Origin: Dokdonella_A sp963775445
Lineage (GTDB): Bacteria > Pseudomonadota > Gammaproteobacteria > Xanthomonadales > Rhodanobacteraceae
Length of the DNA stretch: 64,000 nucleotides
NCBI GenBank assembly: GCA_963775445.1
Contig: CAVZIT010000008.1
Span: forward strand, 62,001-126,000
Direction: 5' to 3'
Position 1 is the stretch's first letter. Each line of letters starts with the position of its first letter. The notes beneath the pieces are model-generated. The model was not told the origin of the DNA and did not search any database. It saw nothing but the letters and a program-made list of their open reading frames with translations. A program made the translations under genes and the position numbers. Of the stretch, positions 44,742 to 53,122 are shown piece by piece.

Positions 44742-46705
44742 GCGGGCAAAACCAACTCGCGGCCGCCGTGCACACCGCGCTCGCCGACTGGCCGGCACGC
44801 GCCCACTGCGGGCAGATCGACCACGCCGCCGAACGGGACCTCGCCGTGCTAGAACGTGCCGCGCGCCGCAATCTGCGCAACCCCACAAAAGGCGACCGGG
44901 ACAACCGGGACAGCCGGGACACCGCACCAGATAACGGTTTGAGCTGTCCCGACGATTCCGAAGGCGACCGGGACAATCGGGACAAAACGCCGCGCGCCCG
45001 GTTCGATCTGCGCAAAGCGAGCAAGGGCGAAAGTCCGGGCGTCTACTGGATAGGCACCATCCAAGACAAGAAGACCGGTTTCATAAGCGAGCTGCCCGCC
45101 GCATGGATCTGCTCGCCGCTGACCGTGGCCGCGCAAACCCGCGATCCGCAATCGAGCGAATGGGGCCGGCTGCTCGTGTTCGACGACAACGACCGTCGTG
45201 AACACCGATGGGCGATGCCGATGCGGATGCTGGCCGGCAGCGGCGAGGAGCTGCGCGCGCAGCTTCTGGCCGATGGGCTGGTCATCACGTCAAACCCGTC
45301 CGACAGGCGTCGCGTTGCCGACTTCATCGGGCGCGGCAAACCGGACGTTATGGCTCGCTGCGTCGCGCGCACAGGCTGGCATGGCGACGTGTTCGCGATG
45401 CCGCGCGAGACGTTTGGCGACACTGCCGCCGAACCCGTCATCTTCCAGTCCGCTGCGCCCGATGGCGTTGCGCTTGGCCAGGTCGGGACGCTGGACGGCT
45501 GGCGCGAGCAAGTGGCCACCCCTTGCGCTGGTAATTCGCGGTTAGTGCTCGCGCTGTCTTGCGCGTTTGCCGGCCCTTGCATCGGCCTGTTGAATGCCGA
45601 AGGCGGCGGCGTCCATCTGCGCGGCCCATCGTCCTGCGGCAAGACCACGGCTGCCGCCGTTGCAGCGTCCGCCTACGGGCCGCCGAGTTTCGTTCGTACA
45701 TGGAGGCAAACTGACAACGCGCTCGAAGGTGTGGCCGCGCTGCACTCTGACCTGTTGCTGATCCTCGACGAGATGGGCCAGCTTGATCCTAAGCACGCAG
45801 GAGCCGTCGCATACCTGCTGGCCAACGGACAAGGCAAGGGCCGCAGTCATCGCGACGGATCGCCGCGCGCAATCAGCACATGGCGCGTGCTGTTCTTCTC
45901 TACCGGCGAGGTCGGATTGTCCGACTTGGTGACGCAGGGAGGCGGCCGAGTGCGGGCCGGGCAAGAAGTCCGCGTCGTCGATCTGGCAGCCGACGCCGGC
46001 GAGGGTCTCGGCTTGTTCGATCGCGTACCCGATGGAATGTCTGCCGGAGCCTTCGCCGACGGGCTGAAACGCGCAGCCTCGTCGCATTACGGAACGGCCG
46101 CGCCAGCGTTCCTGCGCGCGCTGGTCGCCGATCCCGAAAAGGCGCGCGAGCTACTAAGAGCCATGCGCGACACACTCGCGGCCGATCTCGCCGGAGACGC
46201 CGACGGGCAGGTCCGTCGCGTCGCGGATCGCTTCGCGTTGATCGCCGCCGCGGGTGAGCTGGCGACGGCCTATGGGCTGACCGGATGGCGACCAGATGAC
46301 GCCGAGCGTGCTATTCGCATTTGTTTCACGTCATGGCTTGCTACACGCGGGACAAGGGGAGCGGCAGAACCGGCTGCGATGCTGGCGCAGGTACGCGGAT
46401 TCCTGGAAGCGCACGGCGAATCCAGGTTCACTTCATGGAACGCGACCGATACAGCGCCCCGCACGATCAACCGGGCAGGCTTTCGACGGCAGACCCAGGA
46501 CGGGCCGGAGTTCTTTATCGAGCGCGAGGTTTTCCGGCGCGAACTGTCGCAGGGTTTCGACCCAGCGCAGGTGGCGCGAGCGCTTGCCGACGCCGGCGCG
46601 TTGATTCTTGGGAGTGGCGAGGCGACGCGCAAGGAACGCTTGCCAGACGGCAGGCACGCGCGCGTCTATCGAATCGGCCCCGCGCTGTGGGAGGACGTGC
46701 CATGA
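44738..46705 (+). CDS. DUF927 domain ATPase (element replication/helicase-like)
   Basis: A 655-residue protein. The N-terminal 90 residues are a polar linker with repeated D-R-D-N-R-D units. The rest is the DUF927 region with Walker A LRGPSSCGKTT (about 294-304), the acidic Walker B LLLILDEM, and a sensor-like LFFSTGEVGL. DUF927 proteins accompany primase fingers in integrative elements and are thought to act as replicative helicases. The function is inferred. The linker-encoding DNA contains six copies of a ccgggaca octamer. Coupled upstream and downstream by ATGA overlaps. Confidence 0.8.
   Translation: MSGQNQLAAAVHTALADWPARAHCGQIDHAAERDLAVLERAARRNLRNPTKGDRDNRDSRDTAPDNGLSCPDDSEGDRDNRDKTPRARFDLRKASKGESPGVYWIGTIQDKKTGFISELPAAWICSPLTVAAQTRDPQSSEWGRLLVFDDNDRREHRWAMPMRMLAGSGEELRAQLLADGLVITSNPSDRRRVADFIGRGKPDVMARCVARTGWHGDVFAMPRETFGDTAAEPVIFQSAAPDGVALGQVGTLDGWREQVATPCAGNSRLVLALSCAFAGPCIGLLNAEGGGVHLRGPSSCGKTTAAAVAASAYGPPSFVRTWRQTDNALEGVAALHSDLLLILDEMGQLDPKHAGAVAYLLANGQGKGRSHRDGSPRAISTWRVLFFSTGEVGLSDLVTQGGGRVRAGQEVRVVDLAADAGEGLGLFDRVPDGMSAGAFADGLKRAASSHYGTAAPAFLRALVADPEKARELLRAMRDTLAADLAGDADGQVRRVADRFALIAAAGELATAYGLTGWRPDDAERAIRICFTSWLATRGTRGAAEPAAMLAQVRGFLEAHGESRFTSWNATDTAPRTINRAGFRRQTQDGPEFFIEREVFRRELSQGFDPAQVARALADAGALILGSGEATRKERLPDGRHARVYRIGPALWEDVP
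44896..44984 (+). repeat. Iterated ccgggaca octamers, cluster 1
   Basis: Exact ccgggaca at 44896, 44905, 44914 and 44968; the variant tcgggaca at 44977 and, on the other strand, at 44945. The 9-base period and the recurrence in the next gene on the opposite strand suggest a DNA-level signal such as iterons. Confidence 0.5.
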
Positions 46706-47229
46706 CGCTGGCTGCGATCCTTGAACAGTCGGGAATTGTCCCGGTTGTCCCGGCGCGATCCAGGTGTACCGGGACACAGGAGAGCAAGGCACAGAGCCAT
46801 GTCCCGGTTGTCCCAGTTGTCCCGGCGCAAAAAGGCGAAGGTAAAGCGGAAATCGACAGGCTGCGCAATCGGCTGTTGCGAATCGCCGACGCCGACAGAA
46901 TCGACTCCGCGATCATTAGAGCGCTACCGGAAGCCGACGTTGCCGATTGTGCCGGGCTGGACGATGCAACCCTGTGCGCTTACATCCGGATGCTCCGCGA
47001 CTCAGCAATGCGCGAACGTGGCAAGCGTCCCGACGACGAGACGGTCCCGGCAGTCTGTAGGCACTGCGGTCCGGTTTGGATCGCACCCGAGGGCGCGGCA
47101 TGCGCGCCAGTGGTGGACCGGTGGCCACGCGTGCTGGGCTGCCCGTGGTGTCATGTCACGGCGCGTGACGCGATTCCCCGTCCGTTCGGTGTGAGCGGGA
47201 TGGCGGAATCGTGCAACGAAGCTCCATAA
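46702..47229 (+). CDS. Zinc-ribbon protein of integrative element
   Basis: A 175-residue protein starting at ATG 46702, overlapping the DUF927 stop. The N-terminus contains repeated V-P-V-V-P units encoded by the octamer repeat. Next comes a helical segment (EIDRLRNRLLRIADADRID), and the C-terminal third has CRHC and CPWC cysteine pairs forming a likely zinc ribbon. Unknown function, with context suggesting replication or its regulation. Confidence 0.65.
   Translation: MTLAAILEQSGIVPVVPARSRCTGTQESKAQSHVPVVPVVPAQKGEGKAEIDRLRNRLLRIADADRIDSAIIRALPEADVADCAGLDDATLCAYIRMLRDSAMRERGKRPDDETVPAVCRHCGPVWIAPEGAACAPVVDRWPRVLGCPWCHVTARDAIPRPFGVSGMAESCNEAP
46737..46825 (-). repeat. Iterated ccgggaca octamers, cluster 2 (mostly inverted)
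   Basis: The complement tgtcccgg occurs at 46737, 46746, 46800 and 46818 with the variant tgtcccag at 46809. A direct ccgggaca lies at 46769. Periods are 9 bases, as in cluster 1. Here the octamer is read as Val-Pro/Val-Val-Pro. Confidence 0.5.
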
Positions 47230-47242
47230 CTTGGAGACGGAG

Positions 47243-47713
47243 ATGAAAGCGCCAAGCGACCGGGACACGAATCCAGACGCAACGTGGGGGGTCGCTCTCG
47301 GCTTTGACCACGAAGGTCTGAAGCGCAGGTGCGAGGCATTCCGGCAACAGGTTGATCGGATTCGCGCCTTTTGCATCCGCCGACGCTGGCCAATCAACGA
47401 TGCTGCCGCATATCGCGACGTGTATCGGCCGGGTCAGCTCCCGCATCGGTCGGACGAAGTCGAAGGGGCAAAGCTTCGGAATGTCGACGATGTGTGGCAA
47501 TCGGTGCGTAGAAAGCGAGGGTTTGCCCGGCTGTACTTGGAGGTTCTCGATGCGGCGGAGGCGTATCGGGATACCTATCGTCCGGCGACGCATCCGGAGG
47601 CGGCGGACCGCGACAAGGGCGAGTGGCTGCTTCACTCCGATATGGTTCAGGTGCTGCTCGTTCAAATGCTTGAATCGTCTTCAACGCGCGGTCGCGATGG
47701 TGAAGAGCAATGA
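47243..47713 (+). CDS. Hypothetical protein of integrative element
   Basis: A 156-residue protein from ATG 47243, five bases after ggaga; a TTG at 47231 is an alternative. Two similar segments, AAAYRDVYRPGQ and AEAYRDTYRPAT, hint at an internal duplication of a helical unit. No recognised domain, signal or membrane helix. Its stop overlaps the start of the next gene (ATGA). Confidence 0.6.
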   Translation: MKAPSDRDTNPDATWGVALGFDHEGLKRRCEAFRQQVDRIRAFCIRRRWPINDAAAYRDVYRPGQLPHRSDEVEGAKLRNVDDVWQSVRRKRGFARLYLEVLDAAEAYRDTYRPATHPEAADRDKGEWLLHSDMVQVLLVQMLESSSTRGRDGEEQ

Positions 47714-48270
47714 GACAGCGCCGTCGCCGTCGCATCGAGGACGCGACTGTGCTAGACGTGGGCAAACTCCGGTCGCTAGGTTGGCTGGCGCAAGGCGTTC
47801 GCGAAGGCGCTTGGCGCTTTGAGGGTCGCGCCCGCGCCATCGGGTCGCTCCGTGCGGCCATCGACGGCGAGCACGGTGAACTGCACATGTCCTTCGCCGG
47901 CTCCTCTCATGTTGTCGGTTTGGAGTGCAGCGCTCCACCTTTCGGCGGCCGGCGCTGGTGGCTGGTATGCCCGATCAGCGGCAAGCATGCCAGCCGATTG
48001 TACTTTTTCCCCGACCAGAAGGAATTCCGTCACCGCGAAGCGGTCGATCCCCCACTTTCATATCCAATACAACGTACTTCGGGTCTGAACCGCGCGCTAT
48101 TTTTGCGAAATGCACTTGCGTCTAAGGTGCACGACCCGTCAACGCTGAGCGGAAAGCCACGGCTCATGAGGTGGAAGACGTACTTGCGACTCGTGGCGAA
48201 GGAACGACGGCTGGACGATGAAGTGACCGCCATGGTCATGGCCAGAATTTCGCCAAGGGCACGCCGTTAG
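47710..48270 (+). CDS. Hypothetical protein, paralogue of the gene at 56.5 kb
   Basis: A 186-residue basic protein with LDVGKLRSLGWLAQG near the N-terminus and a core FGGRRWWLVCPISGKHASRLYFF. The same core, with FGGLYWYMRCPVSGKRARRVFLF, occurs in the gene at 56544, so the island has two members of one family. The single Cys-Pro and aromatic core resemble degenerate zinc-ribbon proteins of mobile elements. No known function. Confidence 0.65.
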   Translation: MRQRRRRRIEDATVLDVGKLRSLGWLAQGVREGAWRFEGRARAIGSLRAAIDGEHGELHMSFAGSSHVVGLECSAPPFGGRRWWLVCPISGKHASRLYFFPDQKEFRHREAVDPPLSYPIQRTSGLNRALFLRNALASKVHDPSTLSGKPRLMRWKTYLRLVAKERRLDDEVTAMVMARISPRARR

Positions 48271-48314
48271 TCTTGAAATTTCGGTTCGTGCGCAGTTGAT
48301 TTCGGCGGCACGCG

Positions 48315-49304
48315 CTATTGGCACGTCACTTGGTCGCCGATCACGCGGCAGGTCTGGGTGATACCGTTCGAATACGTCGTGATGGTCGAATCTCCGATGC
48401 GATTGCTTATCCACGTCACCCCACGCGAGTCGCGCCCGTATTCTGAATTCCCGGTCTTGTTGATCGTCCACATCCTACCGGTCGAATCGGATCCTTGGAC
48501 CGTATTGCCAATCTTCCGCGAAGTCCATGTCTCGCCGTCGCTCCGCGTTCCGTAGATCGTATTACCAACGCTTCGGAGCTTCGATGTGGCTCCATCAGTA
48601 AACACGAAACGGTTGACGGTTGGTGTCGGTGGCGTAGGTGGGCTCTGCGGTAGGGTTCCCGTGAACGCCCCGTGGTAGGCAGTTGTTGATGGATTCTGCG
48701 GCTGGGACCCTGTAAATGCGCCGTGATATGCGTTCACAGCGGGAGGCGCTGTGTGGTGGTGGGCCACCGCCACCCCGAGCGCTACTCCAAGAACCACCTC
48801 CACGACATCACTGGCAACTTCCGCGCTCTTGGCGGCCTGCTTATCTTGCGCTTGCTGCAACAAATCTGGCGGAGGAACAGGCACACCCATCGCTTGAAGG
48901 TCGTGCTTGGCCAGCTCGTTTCCCCATCGTGCCGCGGTGACGTACCACTCGCGCGCAAGGTTGTCGTTCGTCGTCACACTCCGGCCATGCTGGTAGTACC
49001 AACCGAGATTGCGCATTGCCATCGGCTGGCCATTCTTCGCTGCAAGCGAGTACCACTGAAATGCCTGCCCGAAGTCTTGGGGAATGCCCGCAGCCGGACA
49101 CCCACTATCCCAAACCGTCCCCATGTTGTCCTGCGCAGCGGCGAAGCCTTTTTTAGCCAGCGGCAACCATTCAGAGACCGCTGCCTTGCAGTCGCCCTTC
49201 TGGAAGTCCGTCATGCCGCGATTGTCCTTGATGGTTGCGCAACCAGCAGTACACACGACCACTACAGCAACAACGACTTTGAGAAATTCTGAATGCAGCT
49301 TCAT
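48315..49304 (-). CDS. Lipoprotein with Sel1-like repeats and C-terminal beta repeats
   Basis: A 329-residue exported lipoprotein. The signal sequence ends in the lipobox TAGC (about residues 18-21). Sel1/TPR-like repeats follow (about 35-150: GFAAAQDNMGTVW, GQPMAMRNLGWYYQ). Then comes a duplicated AYHGAFTG linker and, at the C-terminus, about four repeats of a GNT..G.DS.G..W unit. Sel1 proteins scaffold interactions, and the terminal repeats may form a beta sheet or propeller-like surface. The start at 49304 has ggggag upstream and the longer frame is discarded. It begins the series of exported-protein genes in the island. Confidence 0.75.
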   Translation of the reverse strand: MKLHSEFLKVVVAVVVVCTAGCATIKDNRGMTDFQKGDCKAAVSEWLPLAKKGFAAAQDNMGTVWDSGCPAAGIPQDFGQAFQWYSLAAKNGQPMAMRNLGWYYQHGRSVTTNDNLAREWYVTAARWGNELAKHDLQAMGVPVPPPDLLQQAQDKQAAKSAEVASDVVEVVLGVALGVAVAHHHTAPPAVNAYHGAFTGSQPQNPSTTAYHGAFTGTLPQSPPTPPTPTVNRFVFTDGATSKLRSVGNTIYGTRSDGETWTSRKIGNTVQGSDSTGRMWTINKTGNSEYGRDSRGVTWISNRIGDSTITTYSNGITQTCRVIGDQVTCQ

Positions 49305-49365
49305 CGCGTTTTCTCCCCTTTCCGACACGATCTTAGCGGATCGGAATCTCGCACCCGGTTCGGCC

Positions 49366-49647
49366 ATGGTGCGAGCGGCTGTGCTCGCCGACTTGGAGGA
49401 CGCTGACAACGAACTGCCCATGGCGCTGCGCGATACGCTGGCGAGTCTGCTCGATCAGATTGTCGTCGCCGAGCGCACCCTGGCGGACATGGAAAAGCGG
49501 CTTCAGGCGTTCGCCGGCTGCGATCTGCGCAGCCGCTTGAATGATCGAATGGGCTCCCCCATGTCGCCACATCACTCCGCTTCTTTGAATGGCGCAGATA
49601 GCTGGTACGTAAAGATGATGTTAGATAATATCTACCGCCCGAAATAG
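49366..49647 (+). pseudogene. Remnant of IS110-family transposase
   Basis: The stretch from VLADLEDADNELPMALRDTL to LQAFAGCDLRSRL (about 55 residues) resembles the coiled-coil section between the DEDD and C-terminal domains of IS110/IS1111 transposases. The catalytic N-terminus and the C-terminal serine-containing domain are missing, and the rest of the frame is unrelated. It marks a past insertion and deletion. The identification is by pattern only. Confidence 0.45.
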
Positions 49648-50028
49648 ATAGATGCCAATAATTTGGCCACTCACAGCTTCTTGCTGCCCACTTGAGAAAA
49701 ACTTGTCTCGCGAGACGCTCGCGGTGTGCCGAAAGACATAGCCGGCGTGTTCCAAGTGCCAACCCTGCTGCTCTATAGATTGCATCACACCAGCGTAATC
49801 ACGAGCCTCTGAGCTACGAGCGTAGGCCCCCTGCATAGCGAGCGTGTACCCGGTTGTCTCGCTAAGCGGTACGCTAATTTGGAAAATTTTGAGCCCGGCT
49901 TTGCGTGCCGCGTGTGCTTGTCCGGCAGGTGTTTTAGCAAACTCTTCCGCAGCTCGCTGCCGTTGCTTCTCCAATTGTCTTTGCTCTCTAGCCGCCCGTT
50001 CTTCGGGTGTGGCTTTGAACAGGCCCAT
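49621..50028 (-). CDS. Hypothetical cytoplasmic protein (MGLF-type family)
   Basis: A 135-residue protein with a charged, helical N-terminus (MGLFKATPEERAAREQRQL) and a compact C-terminal domain (IFQISVPLSETTGYTLAM, then VSRDKFFSSGQQEAVSGQI). Similar uncharacterised proteins with the SRDKF-ASGQ pattern are common in bacteria, and no function is known to me. A clear agggagg precedes the ATG at 50028. Confidence 0.7.
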   Translation of the reverse strand: MGLFKATPEERAAREQRQLEKQRQRAAEEFAKTPAGQAHAARKAGLKIFQISVPLSETTGYTLAMQGAYARSSEARDYAGVMQSIEQQGWHLEHAGYVFRHTASVSRDKFFSSGQQEAVSGQIIGIYLFRAVDII

Positions 50029-50041
50029 GACATTGCCCTCC

Positions 50042-50359
50042 CTAACAGTCGATATTTAGAACGCTCTTTGCCGCCGTGCAATTCATCGCGACCTTGATGA
50101 GTTTGCCCTCCTTGGCGTTGAACACCGTGAAGACGAGATAGTCGATGGCGTCGCAGATTGCCCGAATGGAGCCATCAGGCCTTCTTGTGGCCTTGGACAC
50201 ATGCCGACATTTAGGAAAGTTGTACTTGATGATCTTGCTAGCCACTACCATCGGGTTACCCTTTGGAGCCGCACCCACTGCCTGTGAGCGCGCAACCACC
50301 GGCAGCCCAGCGACAAATGCGCTAGTTGCAACGATTGCAACAATGTTTATTGATCTCAT
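50042..50359 (-). CDS. Small exported cysteine-containing protein
   Basis: A 105-residue protein with a signal peptide (MRSINIVAIVATSAFVAGLP) and four cysteines in the mature part, which could form two disulfides. No recognised domain. The start at 50359 is preceded by aagggaggg. It lies 13 bases upstream of the MGLF-type gene on the same strand and is probably cotranscribed with it. Confidence 0.65.
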   Translation of the reverse strand: MRSINIVAIVATSAFVAGLPVVARSQAVGAAPKGNPMVVASKIIKYNFPKCRHVSKATRRPDGSIRAICDAIDYLVFTVFNAKEGKLIKVAMNCTAAKSVLNIDC

Positions 50360-50512
50360 GCGCCCTCCCTTGAGATGCCTAGCTACAACTAGACCCTCGA
50401 ATCCGGTGTGTTGCGCCCATCGTTCGGCAAGTTGCACGCGAGGTCAAGCGGAGCGCTGTGGATGGGCTGCGGTATCATCCGCTTAGCTCACTCGTTCGGC
50501 CTTGGAGGCAGT

Positions 50513-50843
50513 ATGAAGCGAGTTCTTGCGACTCTTCTTTTCCCGCTCCTGCTGAGCGCGTCTGCGGCGGCGCGGCGGAAACTGTGTTCGTGAAGTACGG
50601 AGGTGCGGGGACCTGGACGGGTTCAACTGACAATACACCGTCAGTTCGTTCGTGCATCGAATCTGTTACCAGAGCAAGGACGACTATGTGGTCGTGCTCC
50701 TTAGGAGCACCTACTACCACTATTGCCGAGTCCCCGCGGCGCTGGTCAAAGAGTGGCTCGACGCACCGTCAAAGGGCAGCTTCTTCAATGCGCATGCCAA
50801 AGGAGCATATAATTGCCGTCTCGGCGGCGTTCCAGCTAGCTAG
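50513..50843 (+). pseudogene. Decayed exported KTSC-domain gene
   Basis: An ATG at 50513 with a good ttggaggc site encodes a signal peptide (MKRVLATLLFPLLLSASAAA). The next coding piece, ETVFVKYGG, is in another frame, and the KTSC-like domain (VSSFVHRICYQ, TYYHYCRVPAALV, APSKGSFFNAHAKGAY) is in a third, preceded in frame by DLDGFN and a TGA where family members have Cys. So there are two frameshifts and one nonsense change. KTSC domains are small beta-rich modules. Lies directly before an attC-like half-site. Confidence 0.65.
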
Positions 50844-50851
50844 CGGGCGAC

Positions 50852-50869
50852 GCCTAACAAGGCGCTGCA
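50852..50869 (+). repeat. attC-like half-site (integron cassette end)
   Basis: gcctaacaaggcgctgca starts nine bases after the KTSC pseudogene. This is the usual left half (R'' box gcctaac) of an integron attC site. The right half (gttaggc) is missing, since the next gene starts 15 bases later. Confidence 0.45.
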
Positions 50870-50884
50870 TTGAAGGAGAAAGGA

Positions 50885-51109
50885 ATGAAGGTAGCAATCA
50901 TCATCGCACTGGCGCTTGGCTTCGCGCTGTCGGCAACGGCGAAAACTGTCCACGTCAGGGCGCACGTCACCAAGACCGGAACCTATGTGCCGGCCCACGT
51001 GCGCACGGCCCCTGACCATAGCAAGGCGAATAACTGGTCAAGCAAGCCGAACGTCAATCCCTACACCGGGAAGGCCGGCACGAAAGACCCCAACGCCCCC
51101 AAGCATTGA
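50885..51109 (+). CDS. Small exported protein with KxGTYVxxHxRT motif
   Basis: A 74-residue protein: a signal peptide (MKVAIIIALALGFALSATA), then TKTGTYVPAHVRTAPDHS and NVNPYTGKAGTK. Short exported proteins with this GTYV-PH-RT/NPYTG pattern are frequent in proteobacteria, often in mobile DNA. The function is unknown. A strong aaggagaaagga ribosome binding site precedes the ATG. Confidence 0.7.
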   Translation: MKVAIIIALALGFALSATAKTVHVRAHVTKTGTYVPAHVRTAPDHSKANNWSSKPNVNPYTGKAGTKDPNAPKH

Positions 51110-51419
51110 CGGCAGATCGGAGCCTGCCGGACACATTGCTCGCGTGTAAGACATCGCTTACAGGCGAGCGCAAGATTCTCCGCTACCGCTGACGCGTCGG
51201 GCGCACGATCATGCACCGGCCCGCAGTGTCCGGCCGCATGCGCCGGATGCTCACCCCATCCGCTGCCGAAGGAAAGCGCCGACGCTGCGGGCTCAATCGC
51301 CCTTCGGGACGCCGACTACTCCGGCGCCGTGACAGTAAGGGCAAAGCGGATATTCCATGCCGTGACAAACGTCGAGCAGCAAAAAAATTCATGTCTGACT
51401 ACGGGACGACATTCTCAGA
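51110..51419. other. Intergenic region with hairpin and short zinc-ribbon-like remnant
   Basis: 310 bases. A hairpin with stem gctcgc/gcgagc continuing into gtaag/cttac lies at 51138-51169 without a T tract. On the minus strand a short open stretch (51293-51382) ends in MEYPLCPYCHGAGVVGVPKGD, split from any start-proximal coding; it looks like the 3' end of a lost CxxC zinc-ribbon protein. No intact gene. Confidence 0.35.
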
Positions 51420-51944
51420 TCAAGGACTCAGCGAAACCCCCAGCGCATTGAGTGTTGCGGTGGTCAGCTTGGCATTGGCTGGCAGTCCATTTGTAGTCTG
51501 GAAGCTGCGTAAGGCTTGTTTGGTTTCTGGGCTTAATGTGCCGTCAATCGCGCCAGGGTCGTAACCCTTGGAGTAGAGCGCCGCCTGAACCCGCATGATG
51601 ACCATCTTGAGTTGGTCAGCAGGTGGCTGGGATGTTGGATTGAGGCCATCTCCGCTTGTAGTTGGAATAGGAGCCGTTTGCGGCGGATTGTAAGTAGGGG
51701 AGCTGCTGGAGCCTCCGCTGCCCGAGTAATGTGAGCTGTGTGAGCTATGACTGCTGTGCGAGCCGTGGCTGGCGAACATGTTCACTGCATCGGCTGCGTT
51801 TGTTGGCACTGCCATGCTGACTGCATAGCTCAAATCTTTCATGGCGAGTGACGACAGGGCTGCGTATTCGCTATCGGTCTTGGCGTGAGCCACTCCATGG
51901 AGTACCGACAGAGCGGTGCCGGTAGCGGTCAGAGCCTTTTTCAT
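51420..51944 (-). CDS. hxsA: His-Xaa-Ser repeat protein HxsA (modified substrate)
   Basis: A 174-residue exported protein. After a signal peptide (MKKALTATGTALSVLHGVAHA) comes a linker with five consecutive His-Xaa-Ser triplets, HGS HSS HSS HSS HYS, at residues 60-74. A Ser/Pro-rich linker follows, then a C-terminal peptidoglycan-binding-like domain (about 115-170, VQAALYSKGYDPGAIDG). This is the architecture of HxsA, thought to be the substrate of the HxsB/HxsC radical SAM pair. The start overlaps the hxsC stop (ATGA at 51944-51941). The nature of the modification is not known to me. Confidence 0.9.
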   Translation of the reverse strand: MKKALTATGTALSVLHGVAHAKTDSEYAALSSLAMKDLSYAVSMAVPTNAADAVNMFASHGSHSSHSSHSSHYSGSGGSSSSPTYNPPQTAPIPTTSGDGLNPTSQPPADQLKMVIMRVQAALYSKGYDPGAIDGTLSPETKQALRSFQTTNGLPANAKLTTATLNALGVSLSP

Positions 51945-53122
51945 GCTTCTACCCTCTCCTTGATCGGTGCAATTGCTCGGCTGGTCCACTCCGGCGTGAT
52001 CCAAGCGAAGACCCCTGCACATTGATTTCGTACCGAACAGGCTTGGCAGGCAGGCAGGTAGTGCTGCTTCCAATCCGAAATGCTGCGTTTGGCATACGGC
52101 CACAGCGCCCGTGGCAGGGTACACAGCGGCAAGTTGTACAAAGAGACGTTCAAGCCCCGGCGAGTGAGGTATTCCACACTTTCGAGCAAGATATGTCCCA
52201 TGTCTTCGGGATCCATCCACACATTGTTGTGGTGGGCACGGGCAAAGCCGATGGGCTCCACGCCCATCAAAGCGATGTGCTCGACGAACGGCACGTTGCG
52301 ATACAGATATTCGGTCAAATGTTTCAACCCTTCTACCACCCCCCGCAATAGCACCACACGTATCTCGATACGCTGGTTCGCAGCATTCAACGCATACAGC
52401 CCGCGCATAGTTTCGGCAAAGGCCCCGGCACTTTGCACCACAAAGTCGTGCAGGCCATAGTAGCTGCCGTACAGTGGTATGCCCCAGGAGAGTTTCGGAT
52501 GGATGCCCGTGAAGGAGCGGGCGTAGCCTGCGTCGACGAACCGCCGTCCGTTGGAAAGCACATGGACATTGGTGTCAGGAAGGGATGAGGCACACGCATT
52601 GATGATCGTGTTCAAACCGGAGCCAAGCAGGGTGGGCTCCCCCCCTGAGATGGCGAGCGAGGTTTCATCCTTGTCGATGAGCTCAATAAGGTTACAAAGC
52701 TGCTCGACACGCCAATCGTCTTCGACTTGGCGTGGAGGTTGGGAGCACATTACGCAATAGCTGTTGCATCGCTCGGTAGCAAACAGGACATTGCCATTGC
52801 CTCCACGGCGATAGCGCAAAGCGGCTTTCGAGACGCGCGGCTGAATTTCCAGCACATCTCCATTCCCGACTTGGATGCTCCCTGCATGCAGGGTCAACCA
52901 AGGGCGATGAGCCGGTGCTTGTTCCGCTTGGTCCACGAGAAATCCAGCCCATGGAAGAGCATACAAGGCCTCGGATACCAAGCGTGCATCGTTGCCACGT
53001 ACGTCCAAAAGCATACGTCTCAGCGGATAGTTGCCCGAAGCAAATTCAGTCAGTCCCGCGACTTTGAATTGTCCGGGGGATTCCCAACCATGGGACTCGA
53101 TGTTGCACTCAAGCGGGCGCAT
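51941..53122 (-). CDS. hxsC: Radical SAM maturase HxsC
   Basis: A 393-residue radical SAM enzyme of the His-Xaa-Ser system. The SAM [4Fe-4S] motif is C119-x3-C123-x2-C126 (ERCNSYCVMCSQPP), followed by the GGEP motif ISGGEPTLLG. C-terminal cysteines (CQACSVRNQC) may bind an auxiliary cluster. The N-terminal 110 residues form the HxsC-specific domain. The start at 53122 overlaps the hxsB stop. The longer frame to 53212 is discarded. It probably acts with HxsB on the His-Xaa-Ser triplets of HxsA. Confidence 0.9.
   Translation of the reverse strand: MRPLECNIESHGWESPGQFKVAGLTEFASGNYPLRRMLLDVRGNDARLVSEALYALPWAGFLVDQAEQAPAHRPWLTLHAGSIQVGNGDVLEIQPRVSKAALRYRRGGNGNVLFATERCNSYCVMCSQPPRQVEDDWRVEQLCNLIELIDKDETSLAISGGEPTLLGSGLNTIINACASSLPDTNVHVLSNGRRFVDAGYARSFTGIHPKLSWGIPLYGSYYGLHDFVVQSAGAFAETMRGLYALNAANQRIEIRVVLLRGVVEGLKHLTEYLYRNVPFVEHIALMGVEPIGFARAHHNNVWMDPEDMGHILLESVEYLTRRGLNVSLYNLPLCTLPRALWPYAKRSISDWKQHYLPACQACSVRNQCAGVFAWITPEWTSRAIAPIKERVEA

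Noticed and set aside
44896..44984. CRISPR-like short repeats
   Set aside because: Units are 8 bases with 1-base or coding spacers. No 25-40-base repeats or unique spacers, and no cas genes.
51137..51170. Terminator for the small exported protein gene
   Set aside because: The hairpin has a decent stem but no T tract and lies about 30 bases past the stop. Kept only as a hairpin.
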